A stretch of 64,000 nt of DNA from a bacterium (GCA_030430165.1 JAUIGL010000009.1:1-64000); one strand, 5' to 3'. Positions 1 to 8,618 are shown, counted from the stretch's first letter. Numbers and translations: made by a program. Notes: generated by a model not told the origin, from the letters alone.

Positions 1-34
1 CGTGTGTGGTCGTGCGAGAGCGATAATCCGGCAT
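1..34 (-). CDS. ilvD: Dihydroxy-acid dehydratase, N-terminal 11 codons only (cut by window edge)
   Basis: Only the first 11 codons are inside the window, reading MPDYRSRTTTH on the minus strand. They are preceded by a good ribosome binding site (AAGGAG, six bases before the ATG). This start closely matches the conserved N-terminus of bacterial IlvD (M-P-x-Y-R-S-x-T-T-T-H-G-R), the Fe-S enzyme that dehydrates dihydroxy-acids in branched-chain amino acid synthesis. The identification rests on this short match alone. It lies downstream of the MFS gene on the same strand with about 120 bases between them, so it probably has its own promoter. The rest of the gene is outside the window. Confidence 0.7.
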   Translation of the reverse strand, partial: MPDYRSRTTTH

Positions 35-154
35 GTTGGTCTCCTTCGGGTCATCCTGCCCCCGACCCCAGACGATGACAAGGTGAGTCTACACGAGCGT
101 GGAAGGGGCCGGATCTGCTGGGTTTTTAGTACCGACTCGTTTGCGAGACTGTGC

Positions 155-1384
155 CTACTCCAGCTCGCGAACCGGTTTGAGCGCCAGCAGCACTGCCAAC
201 CCGAGGGCGCTGGCGGCGATGCCGCTCGACAGCAGCGTCGCCTGTGGCCCGAACTTGGTGGTGACGAAGCCCGCCTGGGCGTAGCCGATCGGCATCGAGG
301 CGAAGAAGGTGAGCGAGTACATGCTCATCACGCGGCCGATCATGCGCGGCTCGGCGTTCTCCTGCAGCAGGCTGACGGCGTAATTCATGAACACCGAGGC
401 GGTCAGGCCCCACACGATCAGGATGACGACGCTGATGGGTAGCGTTTCCGACTGGCTGTACGCCATCAGAACGAAGCCGCCGATGACGTTGGTCGCGCAC
501 AGTGCCAGGCCGCGCCGCGGCAGTGGTCGCCAGGTGAGCAGAGTCGATCCGATCAGCACGCCGACTCCGAAGCAGCCCCAGAAGAGACCGACCCATTTAT
601 CGCCGGCGTGCATGATGTCGGGAACGATGATCGGCACGGTGACCGCGAAGGGACCGATGAACAGAATCCCCGGCACGGTGCTGAGGATCAGCAGGCCGTA
701 GAGCTTCGGCGTCGCCGCGACATAGAGCAGGCCTTCCTTCAGATCGCTCAGTACGCTCGAGCCGGTAGCCGGTGTGACCTCGGTTCGAATGCGCGAGAAC
801 AGAATCGCACCGCCGAGGAGGAATACCGTTTCGGCGGCGAACGCCGCGGTCAGGCTGACCAGATCGGTGAGCAGACCGCCGAGCGCCGGGCCGACGAACT
901 GCAGGGTCGCCATGAAGGCCATCGTCCCGAGGATGACTGCGTTCTGCATCTGCTCCCGGGTGACGATCTGATTGAGCATGCTCTGGCGCGCTGGATTGGT
1001 GAACGCGCCGGCGGCGCCGACCACCGCGGCGAGCGGGAAGACCGGCCAGATCTCGCCGACGTCGAGGCCGCTGAGGACGACGTAGGCGGTCGAGACCAGC
1101 GCGGCGACGGAATAGGTGGTCATCAGGATCCGGCGGCGCTCGATTCTGTCGGCGAAGGTGCCGCCGATCAGTGCGAGCACGGCGCCGGGCAGGTTCTGCA
1201 CGATCAGGGCAGCGGCGATCGCCGCCGCGCGGGCATCGAGATCGACCCGGTCGCGAATGAACAGAGGAACGGTGACCGCCTGGATCCCGACCCCGGTGCC
1301 GGCGACGACTGATGCCAGCCACCAGCGGGTGAATCGGTTCGAGCTGAACGGATTGCGGCCGGTCGTGGGAGAATCGCCGCTCAT
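155..1384 (-). CDS. MFS transporter, EntS/MFS_3-like exporter
   Basis: A 409-residue integral membrane protein with about twelve hydrophobic segments, typical of the major facilitator superfamily. The N-terminal half has the usual layout, with a GxxxDRxxRR-type loop (ADRIERRRIL) after the second helix. The sequence resembles the EntS/MFS_3 group of proton-driven exporters of siderophores and other small molecules; the substrate cannot be read from sequence. I chose the ATG at MSGDSPTTGR: upstream in-frame sequence is Arg/Pro-rich and not membrane-like, and the first helix follows at once from this start (RWWLASVVAGTGVGIQ). No operon partner is evident; ilvD begins about 120 bases downstream on the same strand. 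Confidence 0.85.
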   Translation of the reverse strand: MSGDSPTTGRNPFSSNRFTRWWLASVVAGTGVGIQAVTVPLFIRDRVDLDARAAAIAAALIVQNLPGAVLALIGGTFADRIERRRILMTTYSVAALVSTAYVVLSGLDVGEIWPVFPLAAVVGAAGAFTNPARQSMLNQIVTREQMQNAVILGTMAFMATLQFVGPALGGLLTDLVSLTAAFAAETVFLLGGAILFSRIRTEVTPATGSSVLSDLKEGLLYVAATPKLYGLLILSTVPGILFIGPFAVTVPIIVPDIMHAGDKWVGLFWGCFGVGVLIGSTLLTWRPLPRRGLALCATNVIGGFVLMAYSQSETLPISVVILIVWGLTASVFMNYAVSLLQENAEPRMIGRVMSMYSLTFFASMPIGYAQAGFVTTKFGPQATLLSSGIAASALGLAVLLALKPVRELE

Positions 1385-2264
1385 CGTGCCGACCCGGTGA
1401 GTGCGCCTGCCGCAGCAGGGTAGTCGCGGTCGACGGTGATCTCGATCAGCCACGGTGAGGCCCGGCAAACGTGCCAGGCGGGAGGCGATTCGGGCGGGAG
1501 GAGGTCCGGCATGGGGTCGCTCGCGATGGTAGCGCAACCCGGCGAATCGCCCTACCTACCTGGGTTCAGTCGGCACAGGCCCCCCGTCGCGGGCGGCGGG
1601 ACTGGTTCGATCGGTCGCAAACTCGCCAAGTTACCGTTGGCCGAGCCGCGTTGGAGCGCCGTCGCCTAGCCCGCATACCTCGACAGCTTTCTGCTACGAG
1701 CTCAGATGGGCATGCGGCGATTAAGGTGCGACCCCCGTACGCGCTGCGCGCTCCGATGGGTCCAATTGTGCGAGCAAAGCTCGCACAATTGCAGGCCGTA
1801 CTCCCTCGCCGTCCTCGACATATCGTTCAAGTATGCCTGCGGGCGCCTCAGTCCGTGCGGCCTTGATCCACGAGCCGCTCCACGCTCTCGCTCCGAAACC
1901 CGGTGAGAAATGCTGGCTAGCAGTTCATCCAAAATGTGGGAAGCAGCGAATGATCGATTCTTGCGGCCTATTGTTTCAATAGGTTGCGGAACCTGCTGGT
2001 CAATTTTTGTGGAATAGTATTGCCGGAGGCAGGGGCAACGCGGCGGGCTATAAATAATTCTTGCGCTCTTGGCTAGACGGGCTTATAGAAAGGTTCGCAA
2101 CGGTGCACTACGAGACCTTGAGGAACTGTAGTGAGCTACTCCGCAAACCACGTGCCGAAAATTCGGGCAATGGGTTCTCGTCCCTACTCGACGACTGCCA
2201 CTTGCGAACGGACGGCTGGCAGCCCGACTCTTCGGGGCGAGCAGACGAGCAAGGAGCCATGCAC
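1385..2264. other. Gene-poor stretch of about 880 bases
   Basis: No open frame here has recognisable protein character. The stretch holds a perfect 13-bp inverted repeat near its middle (annotated separately). Its right part, about 1950-2070, is noticeably more AT-rich and includes TATAAATAATTC at about 2049, which could be part of the promoter for the secreted protein that starts at 2265. The leader of that gene is GC-rich; no known riboswitch class was recognised in it. Confidence 0.5.
1763..1791. repeat. Perfect 13-bp inverted repeat with 3-base loop
   Basis: CAATTGTGCGAGC is followed by AAA and then its exact reverse complement. It could form a very stable hairpin or serve as a dyad binding site. 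There is no T-run on either side, so it is not a standard intrinsic terminator. It stands alone between the MFS gene and the secreted protein at 2265. Confidence 0.8.
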
Positions 2265-2864
2265 ATGAGGACAAAGATCGTATTGTTGGTTGTGACCGGG
2301 TTGGGACTTGCGATGGGAACTGCGTTGGCTGCGTCCCAGAGCGGCCCCCTCCCCGGAAAGATTCACGTAGTGAAGTCGCTCAAGCTGGCCAAGATGGTGG
2401 CCAAATCGAAGGCGATCGATCCCGACGTGTTTGCTCTGCCGGCGGCCGGTACGGGAGAGGATCCAACCCTCGTCGGCGCTCGGGTCGTTTTCGCTGATCT
2501 CGGCTTGGCCGGAGGCAGTGTCGCCATCGACCTCGATGCATCTGGTTGGTCGGGACTCGGCAATCCCCCCGGGAGCAAGGGGTACAAGTACAAGAGCAAA
2601 GACGATGTGTTGGTCGTCGATCCGAAGCAGGCGTGCACCGTCGTCTTGATCAAGGAGAAGGTGATCAAGGCCGTCTGCAAGAAGGGCTCCGTCCTACTGA
2701 CGACTCCGTACGCGGGGCCCGCCGCCGTCAATCTCGGAATCCCCGCGGGCTCCGCGGCGATCGAGTACTGTTGGGAGTTCGGCGGAGAGACCAAGAAGAA
2801 CACCGACAAGCTTCTCAAACGCAAAGACGCCCCCGCGCCGGCGAGCTGCGTGCCACTATCATAG
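2265..2864 (+). CDS. Secreted protein of unknown function with GYKYK-CWE C-terminal region
   Basis: A 199-residue exported protein. It starts with a clear Sec signal peptide (MRTKIVLLVVTGLGLAMG, cleavage near ALAA-SQS). I prefer the second of two close ATGs, because AAGGAG lies eight bases before it but only two before the first. The C-terminal two thirds contains GSKGYKYKSKDD, then a Lys-rich stretch, KKGSVLLTTP and AIEYCWEFGG followed by KKNTDKLLKRK. The same ordered elements (GYKYKNK, KSKGANLTLP, AMCWEAQF, NKNDGQTFKAVK) occur at the C-terminus of the trypsin-like protease at 52039, so this looks like a shared, unnamed domain. No catalytic motif is visible. A strong terminator follows, so it is probably a single-gene transcript. 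Confidence 0.7.
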   Translation: MRTKIVLLVVTGLGLAMGTALAASQSGPLPGKIHVVKSLKLAKMVAKSKAIDPDVFALPAAGTGEDPTLVGARVVFADLGLAGGSVAIDLDASGWSGLGNPPGSKGYKYKSKDDVLVVDPKQACTVVLIKEKVIKAVCKKGSVLLTTPYAGPAAVNLGIPAGSAAIEYCWEFGGETKKNTDKLLKRKDAPAPASCVPLS

Positions 2865-2901
2865 GGCCGGCGCGCCACCGTTGCGGCAAGTACCAAGAGG
2901 G

Positions 2902-2929
2902 GGGGACGCGCCACGCGCGTCCCCTTTTT
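2902..2929 (+). terminator. Intrinsic terminator after the secreted protein gene
   Basis: A 9-bp G+C-rich stem (GGGGACGCG with CGCGTCCCC), a five-base loop and a run of five T. It lies about 40 bases after the stop codon at 2864 and ends that transcript. Confidence 0.85.
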
Positions 2930-3099
2930 CTGTTTGGCGAGTGGGGGCAGAGGAGACGCGCGGAGTCGCCCGACGGATGGGATCGGGCGCGGGCCCGACC
3001 ATCCCGGCGGTTTCTCGCGGCTGGCCATCCTCGTCGTCGCGACATTTTCGGCACCGTTTCGGTGTTCAACCGTGCCGCCACCGTGGTAGGTCGATACTT

Positions 3100-4251
3100 A
3101 TGACGGTGGCGAATCGCATAGGTCTCTCGTTGCGGGTGAGCGCGGTTATGATTGCGCTCTCGACGATGGCGCCCGGGGGTGTGGCGGCCCAGGCTTTCGA
3201 TATCTGCTGCACGTGTATTTGCAGCACGGGGCAGCAGTTCCGCTGCCTCAAGGCGATAGCGCCGCTACAAACATGCAACGAGGCGTGCGAAATCCTCGAC
3301 CCAGATTGCGATATCGCGTCGTTGGTTGGTTCGTGCGATACGCAAACGATCCCGACCGGCCCGAAGGAGTGCCAGCTGGCTTCGTCGGGGACGGCGTGCG
3401 AGTGCGTCAACCTTCCCACTCCGACACCCGCCGCCACGCCGACCGCAACACCGGCGGGGCCGATGGGGGCGTGTTGTACCTTCGACGGCTGCAGCGAGAC
3501 GACGAGCGAAGAGTGCGAAGGTGCGTACCGAGGGGACGGCACGGTCTGCGACGAGGAGACCTGCGAGTTTTGTTGCCGCTGCGACGGACCGGCTCAGGAC
3601 TGCCCGCAAACCTGTGTCGACGGAGGGCTGAGTGAAGCCGCGGACTGCGTCGAGGCTTGTCCGACCGACACGTGCGTCGTTAGCTTGGCTCTGAGCGATA
3701 GCTGCTCGGGAGGTTGCCAGGCGAACGGCTGTTGCAGCGTCGAGGGCGAAGGATGCCTGCAAAGCGACCGCAGCCTCTGTGAGATCACCGGCGGCAACTT
3801 CGTCGAGGGTGGCGCCTGTGATCCGCAAACCGGCGAGTGTGTCGTCGTCCCGCCGACCGAAACTCCGACGGCAACGCCGACGCAGACGCCGACGACGACT
3901 CCGACCGATACTCCCACCGACACGCCGACTGAAACGCCGACGAGTACGCCGACCGACACGCCGACCGACACGCCGACGAACACTCCGGCGGGCGATGGAG
4001 CGCCGTGCACCGACCCCGTCGATTGCATCTCCGGCAACTGTGTCGCCGACTTGTGTTGCAACGAACCTTGCAGCGGAAGCACGCAGCGATGCGATCTGCC
4101 GAGCTCGCTCGGGACCTGCATCGACCTGCCCGCCGAGGCGCCGACGACGTCGCGCGCGGCCCTGCTGGCCGGGTTGCTCGTTCTCGCCGTGATCGCGGCA
4201 CTAGCGTTGCGGCGCCGGCGCGACATTCGTCTCTTCTTCATGTCGTTGTGA
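3100..4251 (+). CDS. Cys-rich exported protein with Thr-Pro repeat stalk and C-terminal membrane anchor
   Basis: A 383-residue protein of unknown function. In order it has a signal peptide ending near GVAAQA, a Cys-cluster beginning AFDICCTCIC, a first short Thr-Pro linker, a second Cys-rich part (GACCTFDGC, CEFCCRCDG), a long stalk of TPTxTPTx repeats around residues 253-297, another small Cys block, and a C-terminal tail with one hydrophobic helix (LLAGLLVLAVIAALAL) followed by RRRR. The tail resembles cell-surface sorting tails of the PEP-CTERM/IPTL-CTERM/MYXO-CTERM kind, though I see no exact named motif. It likely sits at the cell surface on a stalk. The ATG at MTVANRIG was chosen because it begins the signal peptide. 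Its AFD-CC-C-C opening is shared with the small protein at 41023. Confidence 0.75.
   Translation: MTVANRIGLSLRVSAVMIALSTMAPGGVAAQAFDICCTCICSTGQQFRCLKAIAPLQTCNEACEILDPDCDIASLVGSCDTQTIPTGPKECQLASSGTACECVNLPTPTPAATPTATPAGPMGACCTFDGCSETTSEECEGAYRGDGTVCDEETCEFCCRCDGPAQDCPQTCVDGGLSEAADCVEACPTDTCVVSLALSDSCSGGCQANGCCSVEGEGCLQSDRSLCEITGGNFVEGGACDPQTGECVVVPPTETPTATPTQTPTTTPTDTPTDTPTETPTSTPTDTPTDTPTNTPAGDGAPCTDPVDCISGNCVADLCCNEPCSGSTQRCDLPSSLGTCIDLPAEAPTTSRAALLAGLLVLAVIAALALRRRRDIRLFFMSL
3853..3990 (+). repeat. Tandem 12-base coding repeat (Thr-Pro-Thr-Xaa)
   Basis: About eleven imperfect copies of a 12-base unit of the form ACNCCGACNNNN encode TPTxTPTx in the Cys-rich anchored protein. It makes an extended stalk and is a likely site of length variation by slippage. 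Confidence 0.8.
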
Positions 4252-4618
4252 CGACCTCTGCGCGCAGGCGCAGCTCCCCGGTTGCGTTGCGCATATCGGC
4301 CGCTGTTTTTGCGCGCTGATTGTGCTGCGCGCAGGCGACGACGGTCGGCCGAGCACCTGGTTGCAGGTTGGCTCGGCTGAGTCGCAAGCACCCGCGTGCT
4401 GCCGACTCCTGACCCCCGCCGCCCTCCGGTTCTCTTAGGGCGAACCCCCATAGATTCGGGTAGTTAGGACCCCGGTTCCGAGCCGGGTGAAGCGCGCGCT
4501 TCCTGAATGAAGATTCTGATTGTCCCCTGGGGAGATTCTCATTATACAAATTCAAGATTCGAATTGTTCATCTCGCCGTTACACAGAGTGGCGGCACAAC
4601 CATCGAGAAGGGGGAAGC
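4252..4618. other. Intergenic region upstream of the 4619 gene
   Basis: No convincing gene. The left part is GC-rich with several short dyads, and the right 120 bases are AT-rich and carry a good sigma-70-like promoter, annotated separately. No known riboswitch or RNA gene was recognised. Confidence 0.5.
4520..4548 (+). promoter_or_regulatory. Sigma-70-type promoter for the 4619 gene
   Basis: TTGTCC and TATACA are separated by 17 bases in an AT-rich patch of an otherwise GC-rich region. Each hexamer matches consensus at four of six positions. The predicted start of transcription is about 4555, giving a leader of roughly 65 bases before the ATG at 4619. Confidence 0.55.
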
Positions 4619-5236
4619 ATGACGAAAGTAGCAGTGACTGGGGTCGCGCTGGTCTTCGCACTGACCTCGACCGCGTGGGCGGGTGCCAAGGACAAGTCGC
4701 AGAACACGTTGGTCGATCGCAACGCGACGGGTGTGATCGACAACACGCTGGTCAAGACGAAGATCAAGTCGAAGGGGTGCAAGCTGCAGATCCAGGCCAA
4801 GACCGTCAACATGGCGGACGGCGACATCGCGATCTGTGTCCTGGAGGCGGACGTCGACGGGATCGGCGGTAACTCGTTGATCGTCGCCGGCGAGGCGAAG
4901 AAGGGTAAGTTCCAGATCAAGGCCGACATCGGCGAGGCGAAGATCGCGGGCCAGGGCTGTGGTGACATCGAGGGCATCAGCTACAACAATCAGGTAACCT
5001 GCTACTTGGACGACCTGACCTATCGCCTTGATTCGGGTGGCGCCGGCACCTGGCGCGCCGGGTGCGCGGCGGCCGGTATGCTCGCCGGCGACGGACCGGG
5101 TGCAACCATGCTGAAGCAGAACCCCACCGTGCCAGTGGTGGTTGGACTGTGCCAGGGGTTCAGCGAGGGCGACCGGATCGTCCACCCGACGTCCACCGAG
5201 TGGGCGGTTCAGGGGCAGCGCACTGCCATCGAATAA
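4619..5236 (+). CDS. Secreted protein of unknown function, GAKDKS family, copy 1
   Basis: A 205-residue exported protein with a signal peptide (MTKVAVTGVALVFALTSTAW, cleavage near AWA-GAK). The mature start reads GAKDKSQNTLVDRNATGVID and is followed by KTKIKSKGCKLQIQAK, GEAKKGKFQIKADI, AKIAGQGCGD, a CYLDD-TYR element, a GGAGTW motif and PVVVGLC. Nearly every element recurs in order in the gene at 11543, so the two are paralogues. Conserved Cys pairs suggest disulfides in the periplasm or outside the cell. No catalytic motif or family name was recognised. It has its own promoter and a terminator-like hairpin downstream, so it is probably monocistronic. Confidence 0.75.
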   Translation: MTKVAVTGVALVFALTSTAWAGAKDKSQNTLVDRNATGVIDNTLVKTKIKSKGCKLQIQAKTVNMADGDIAICVLEADVDGIGGNSLIVAGEAKKGKFQIKADIGEAKIAGQGCGDIEGISYNNQVTCYLDDLTYRLDSGGAGTWRAGCAAAGMLAGDGPGATMLKQNPTVPVVVGLCQGFSEGDRIVHPTSTEWAVQGQRTAIE

Positions 5237-5262
5237 TCGCTTGAAGCGTACTCGTGGATGAG

Positions 5263-5290
5263 AGCCCGGTGGGGAATCCCACCGGGCTTT
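5263..5290. terminator. Terminator hairpin between convergent genes
   Basis: An 11-bp perfect stem (AGCCCGGTGGG with CCCACCGGGCT) around a GAAT loop, followed on the plus strand by TTTCTCG. The T-run is weak. It ends the 4619 transcript and may also slow transcription arriving from the haem peroxidase gene on the other strand. Confidence 0.7.
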
Positions 5291-5322
5291 CTCGTGTGTC
5301 GGGCATCCCGGGGTCCAAATAG

Positions 5323-7026
5323 TCAGGGCGCGATGAACACGTCGTCCTGGATTTCGTCGCGAATCGAAGTGTTGCGACGGATGATCTGCGCGAGACGGGT
5401 TGCGCGCAGGCGGCGTAGGGTGCGTCCCTCGAACTCGCGCTCGTACCAAAAGCGGTCGCCGTCGCGCAGCAGCTCGAACTGCTCGCGCAGGATCGTCGCG
5501 ACCAGCTCGCCGACCATGGCACCCGCAACCGGGTCTTCGGCAAGTCCGCCGACCCACGGGTCGATCTGATCGACGCTCGCGTAGGTTTGGCGCAGCCGGT
5601 TCACGGTCTCGGGATCCGTGGTGATGTCCTCGAAGTCAGCGGCGGGCGGCAGGCCCATTGCGATGCGCAGCTCGTTGTAGCTGGGAAGCCCGTGATCGCG
5701 GCCGCGCTGGATGTTGAGCGAAGCGAGGTCGAAGCCGCCGGCCCCAGGGGGTCCAAACAGAAAGTTGCGGACGTCGTCGATCACGCGCGCATCAATTTTT
5801 TGGCACGCCTGACTAGCCAACCCGCGCAGCAGTGGTTCGATTCCCTCGTCGGCGAGGATCTCCGGAGCGAAGAACGCGTCGCGCAGGGCGAGCGGACCGC
5901 TCTCGAGCTCGTCGCCGTTGGCGTCGAGGCGGAGCAGGGTCGGGCTGAGCGCGCTGTGTCCGAAGCGGTAGGCGGCCGTGGAGAACTCGTTGAAGATCCC
6001 GACCTGGAGATCCGGCTGGTATCCGTCGTAGCGACCCGGAGCGGTGTCGCCGAGCAGCACCGGGAGAAACTCCTCGTATGTGATCGCTTGTAGCTCGGCG
6101 ATGACGATGCGTCGCGCCCGCTCGTAGATCTCGTCGCCGTCGAGACGCCGGTTGGAGCGCCGGATGCGGCGGGCCAGGCGGTTGTGCTCGCGGACGAATA
6201 GGGTGTGCATCGCGGTCAGTGCCGCGTTCTCATTGGCGCGAACGTCGCCGGCGAGGAACAGATCCGGTGAGCTACCGCCGGCGTTGGCGAGCTCGTCTTC
6301 GTTGTAGGGAAGCAGGTTGCCGGCGCTGGTTCGCAACTCTCCACTGCCGTCGTTGGTCCGTAATGCGGCTGCTCTGTCGGCATCCGAGCCGTAGACGTTC
6401 GAAGCGTCGATCCAGGCGGTGATCTCGTTGATCTGCTGCCGTGGGTTGTTCGCCGACAGCCCGGTCGTCGGATCGTAGAGCGAACGGTTGAACGCGATCT
6501 CCTCTTCGCCGGTCGCGAACGGATCGAAGTAAGGGTCGCCGAGCGGCACCGCGATCGGTGCGAGCTCCGGTGGGTCGACCCCGTCGGTCAAGTCGATGTC
6601 GTGGTCGAGAAACTGGCCCCACAGCCATAGAAGGTCGGACGCGCCGGACGAGTCGGGAATCCCGCCGTCCTGGGCGAGGACGGCGTTGCTGATCTCGCGC
6701 GGTCCGGGCCGATCGTTGCCAGCCAGGCTCTCTGCGCCGTCGGTGTAGCCGACGGGTGCGAGTCTGAGCAACGGGGTGCCGGCGGCGCCCATCTCCGGCT
6801 CGCTTTGACTGTTGTTGCGGCCGTCGATCGAGCGGTAGGCCGCATCGCCGGCGCTATCGTCCGATCGTCGCTGGTCGCGTCGGATCCGGCGAGCGGGCGA
6901 GACCATGTCCGGTGATGGCTCCTGCCGGTTCTGCTGCAACCGGCGGTTGCGGGTTTGTGCGTTGGCGGCACCGGGATAGACGATCGAAAGGCTGATCAAG
7001 ACGCCGAGAAGTACCTGCATTTGCAT
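5323..7026 (-). CDS. Animal-type haem peroxidase, secreted
   Basis: A 567-residue member of the peroxidase-cyclooxygenase (animal haem peroxidase) superfamily. These enzymes use H2O2 to oxidise halides or organic substrates. A signal peptide (ending near GAANA-QTR) is followed by about 60 polar residues and then the catalytic fold. Recognisable motifs in order are WGQFLDHDIDLTDG (distal haem His region), INEITAWIDASNVYG, TAMHTLFVREHNRLA, AAYRFGHSALSP (proximal His), NIQRGRDHGLPSYNELR, and a C-terminal LREQFELLRDGDRFWYE. All expected blocks are present, so it should be active. A purine-rich ribosome site (AAAGGGGAAA) precedes the ATG. It diverges from the beta-helix lipoprotein gene. The physiological substrate is unknown. 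Confidence 0.9.
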   Translation of the reverse strand: MQMQVLLGVLISLSIVYPGAANAQTRNRRLQQNRQEPSPDMVSPARRIRRDQRRSDDSAGDAAYRSIDGRNNSQSEPEMGAAGTPLLRLAPVGYTDGAESLAGNDRPGPREISNAVLAQDGGIPDSSGASDLLWLWGQFLDHDIDLTDGVDPPELAPIAVPLGDPYFDPFATGEEEIAFNRSLYDPTTGLSANNPRQQINEITAWIDASNVYGSDADRAAALRTNDGSGELRTSAGNLLPYNEDELANAGGSSPDLFLAGDVRANENAALTAMHTLFVREHNRLARRIRRSNRRLDGDEIYERARRIVIAELQAITYEEFLPVLLGDTAPGRYDGYQPDLQVGIFNEFSTAAYRFGHSALSPTLLRLDANGDELESGPLALRDAFFAPEILADEGIEPLLRGLASQACQKIDARVIDDVRNFLFGPPGAGGFDLASLNIQRGRDHGLPSYNELRIAMGLPPAADFEDITTDPETVNRLRQTYASVDQIDPWVGGLAEDPVAGAMVGELVATILREQFELLRDGDRFWYEREFEGRTLRRLRATRLAQIIRRNTSIRDEIQDDVFIAP

Positions 7027-7382
7027 AGGATTTCCCCTTTTCTCATATGAATTGAAAGCGTGTGCAATTATCCCACGTAACCTTGGACGCTCTCGGGCAG
7101 GGATTTATTGCCTCGGCAGAGGAAAAAACCGGCGTCCGCGATGGCCGTCGCCAGGCAAGTCTGGACTTGCCGGTTCTTGTCGATCTGATCGACCCGGGCA
7201 GCTGCTGCCATCGCCGCTTCCCTCCCGGATTGGGCGGCGTGGTCTTGCAAAAATTCGGTCCGGCTGTGAGAGTTTGCCGGGTTGCGCGATTGTTTCGTCT
7301 TTCCGCTGGCTACGGTGCCGCGCGGAGCGACTTCAATCACGACGGATCCGGTCAGGTCATTAAGAAAAGAAAGGTCACTACC
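7027..7382. other. Divergent promoter region, peroxidase versus beta-helix lipoprotein
   Basis: About 355 bases separate two divergently transcribed exported-protein genes and must hold both promoters. The end next to the peroxidase is AT-rich (about 7027-7075). No protein-like frame or known RNA motif was recognised. Confidence 0.45.
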
Positions 7383-8528
7383 ATGCGGGATTATTCAAGA
7401 ACGGTGCGCCTCGTCGCGGCGCTGGCTCTCCTTGCTTTCGCCATCGGCTGCGGCGACGACGACGACGCGAACGGCTCCAACGTGATCACCGTCCGCCCCG
7501 GCGAGTCGATCCAGGCCGCAGTTGACGCCGCGGCGCCGGGAAGCCGCATCGAGGTCATGCCCGGCGAGTACGTCGAGACCCACGGCAATCAGGCCGCCGT
7601 ATTGGTGCAGAAGTCGATCGAGCTCATCGGCCGCAACCAAGGCGGCGAGGTCAAGATCCTGCCCGGCCCGGGCAACACCGAAGGGATTTACGTGCTCGGC
7701 ACCGAGGACAACTTCGTCGACGACGTCCTGATCGAAGGGTTCACCATCGACGGCTTCTCCGAGAACGGGATCTGGACCTTTTATGCGCGGAACTTCGAGA
7801 TCCGCGACAACAACGTCGGCAACAGCGACCACGTCGGAATCTATCCACAGCTCTCGGCGCAGGGGCTGGTGCGCGACAACGTCGCCTTTGGTGGCCGCGA
7901 CAGCGCCATGTGGGTCTCGGGCTCCGAGGACATCCGCGTGATCGCCAACGAGGTGTATGGCGCGCCCATTGGGCTTCAGGTCAACGTCTCGAAGAACGTC
8001 GAGGTCGAGGAAGTCACGGCTTATGACAACGTGACCGGAATCGCCTTCACCCATCCCCTCGCCTCCGGTCTCGGCGATGACGTCGACCTCGCCTTCGGCT
8101 ATCGCAGCGAGTCCGCCCGGTTCGCCAACAGCGAGGTGTTCGAGAACAACTTGCCGAACCCGGTAACCGGCGGGTCGGTTGGAGCGCTGGTCACCGGCAC
8201 CGGCATGCTGATCATCGGCCACGACCGCACGTACGTCGAAGACAACTCGGTGCTCGACAACGACTACACTGGCGTGATGCTCCTCGACTTCTGCCTCGTC
8301 TTTGACGACACCGACGACGACTGCGTGCCGGACGACAACACCATCGTCAACAATACGATCACCGGCAATGGATCAAACCCGCCCGAGGGCGACTTGGGCG
8401 CTCTCGCCGCCGACGTGGTCGTCCTCGGTGCCGGCACCGGCAACTGCATGGCCGACAACGTCTACGACACCGACGTCGGTGCGGAGGACATCGAGGCCGA
8501 CAGCTGCCCGCCGTTCATGGGATTCTGA
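7383..8528 (+). CDS. Right-handed parallel beta-helix lipoprotein
   Basis: A 381-residue predicted lipoprotein. The signal peptide ends in a lipobox-like LLAFAIGC, followed by Gly-Asp-Asp-Asp-Asp. The mature protein opens with NVITVRPGESIQAAVDAAAPG, the usual start of pectate-lyase-like beta-helix proteins, then short repeats such as NFEIRDNNVGNSDHVGIY and DIRVIANEVYGAPIGLQV, which are PbH1-type coils. Two Cys in the C-terminal part (CVPDD, GNCMADN) may form a disulfide. Such folds often bind or cut polysaccharides, but I see no clear catalytic residues, so a binding or structural role is equally possible. It has its own strong terminator. Confidence 0.8.
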   Translation: MRDYSRTVRLVAALALLAFAIGCGDDDDANGSNVITVRPGESIQAAVDAAAPGSRIEVMPGEYVETHGNQAAVLVQKSIELIGRNQGGEVKILPGPGNTEGIYVLGTEDNFVDDVLIEGFTIDGFSENGIWTFYARNFEIRDNNVGNSDHVGIYPQLSAQGLVRDNVAFGGRDSAMWVSGSEDIRVIANEVYGAPIGLQVNVSKNVEVEEVTAYDNVTGIAFTHPLASGLGDDVDLAFGYRSESARFANSEVFENNLPNPVTGGSVGALVTGTGMLIIGHDRTYVEDNSVLDNDYTGVMLLDFCLVFDDTDDDCVPDDNTIVNNTITGNGSNPPEGDLGALAADVVVLGAGTGNCMADNVYDTDVGAEDIEADSCPPFMGF

Positions 8529-8563
8529 CGCCGCCGGTACACCCGCGCGCGCCGCAGCCATCA

Positions 8564-8618
8564 CCGGGGGCTCGATCTTCAGCGACTCCAGCTGAAGGTC
8601 GAGCCCCCGGCTTTTTTT
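8564..8618 (+). terminator. Strong intrinsic terminator with 20-bp stem
   Basis: A nearly perfect 20-bp stem (8564-8583 with 8591-8610, one G-T pair) with a seven-base loop, followed by seven T. It ends the beta-helix lipoprotein transcript. Confidence 0.92.

Noticed and set aside
4252-4618. Possible riboswitch upstream of the GAKDKS copy 1 gene
   Set aside because: No match to known riboswitch cores by eye, and a simple sigma-70-like promoter lies close to the gene, leaving a leader of only about 65 bases.
7068-7340. A 90-codon minus-strand frame between the peroxidase and beta-helix genes
   Set aside because: No ribosome site or recognisable motif; it would fill the whole divergent promoter region.
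7062-7382. Plus-strand extension of the beta-helix lipoprotein by about 107 codons
   Set aside because: The extension is not protein-like and would bury the lipoprotein signal; the ATG at 7383 starts directly with it.
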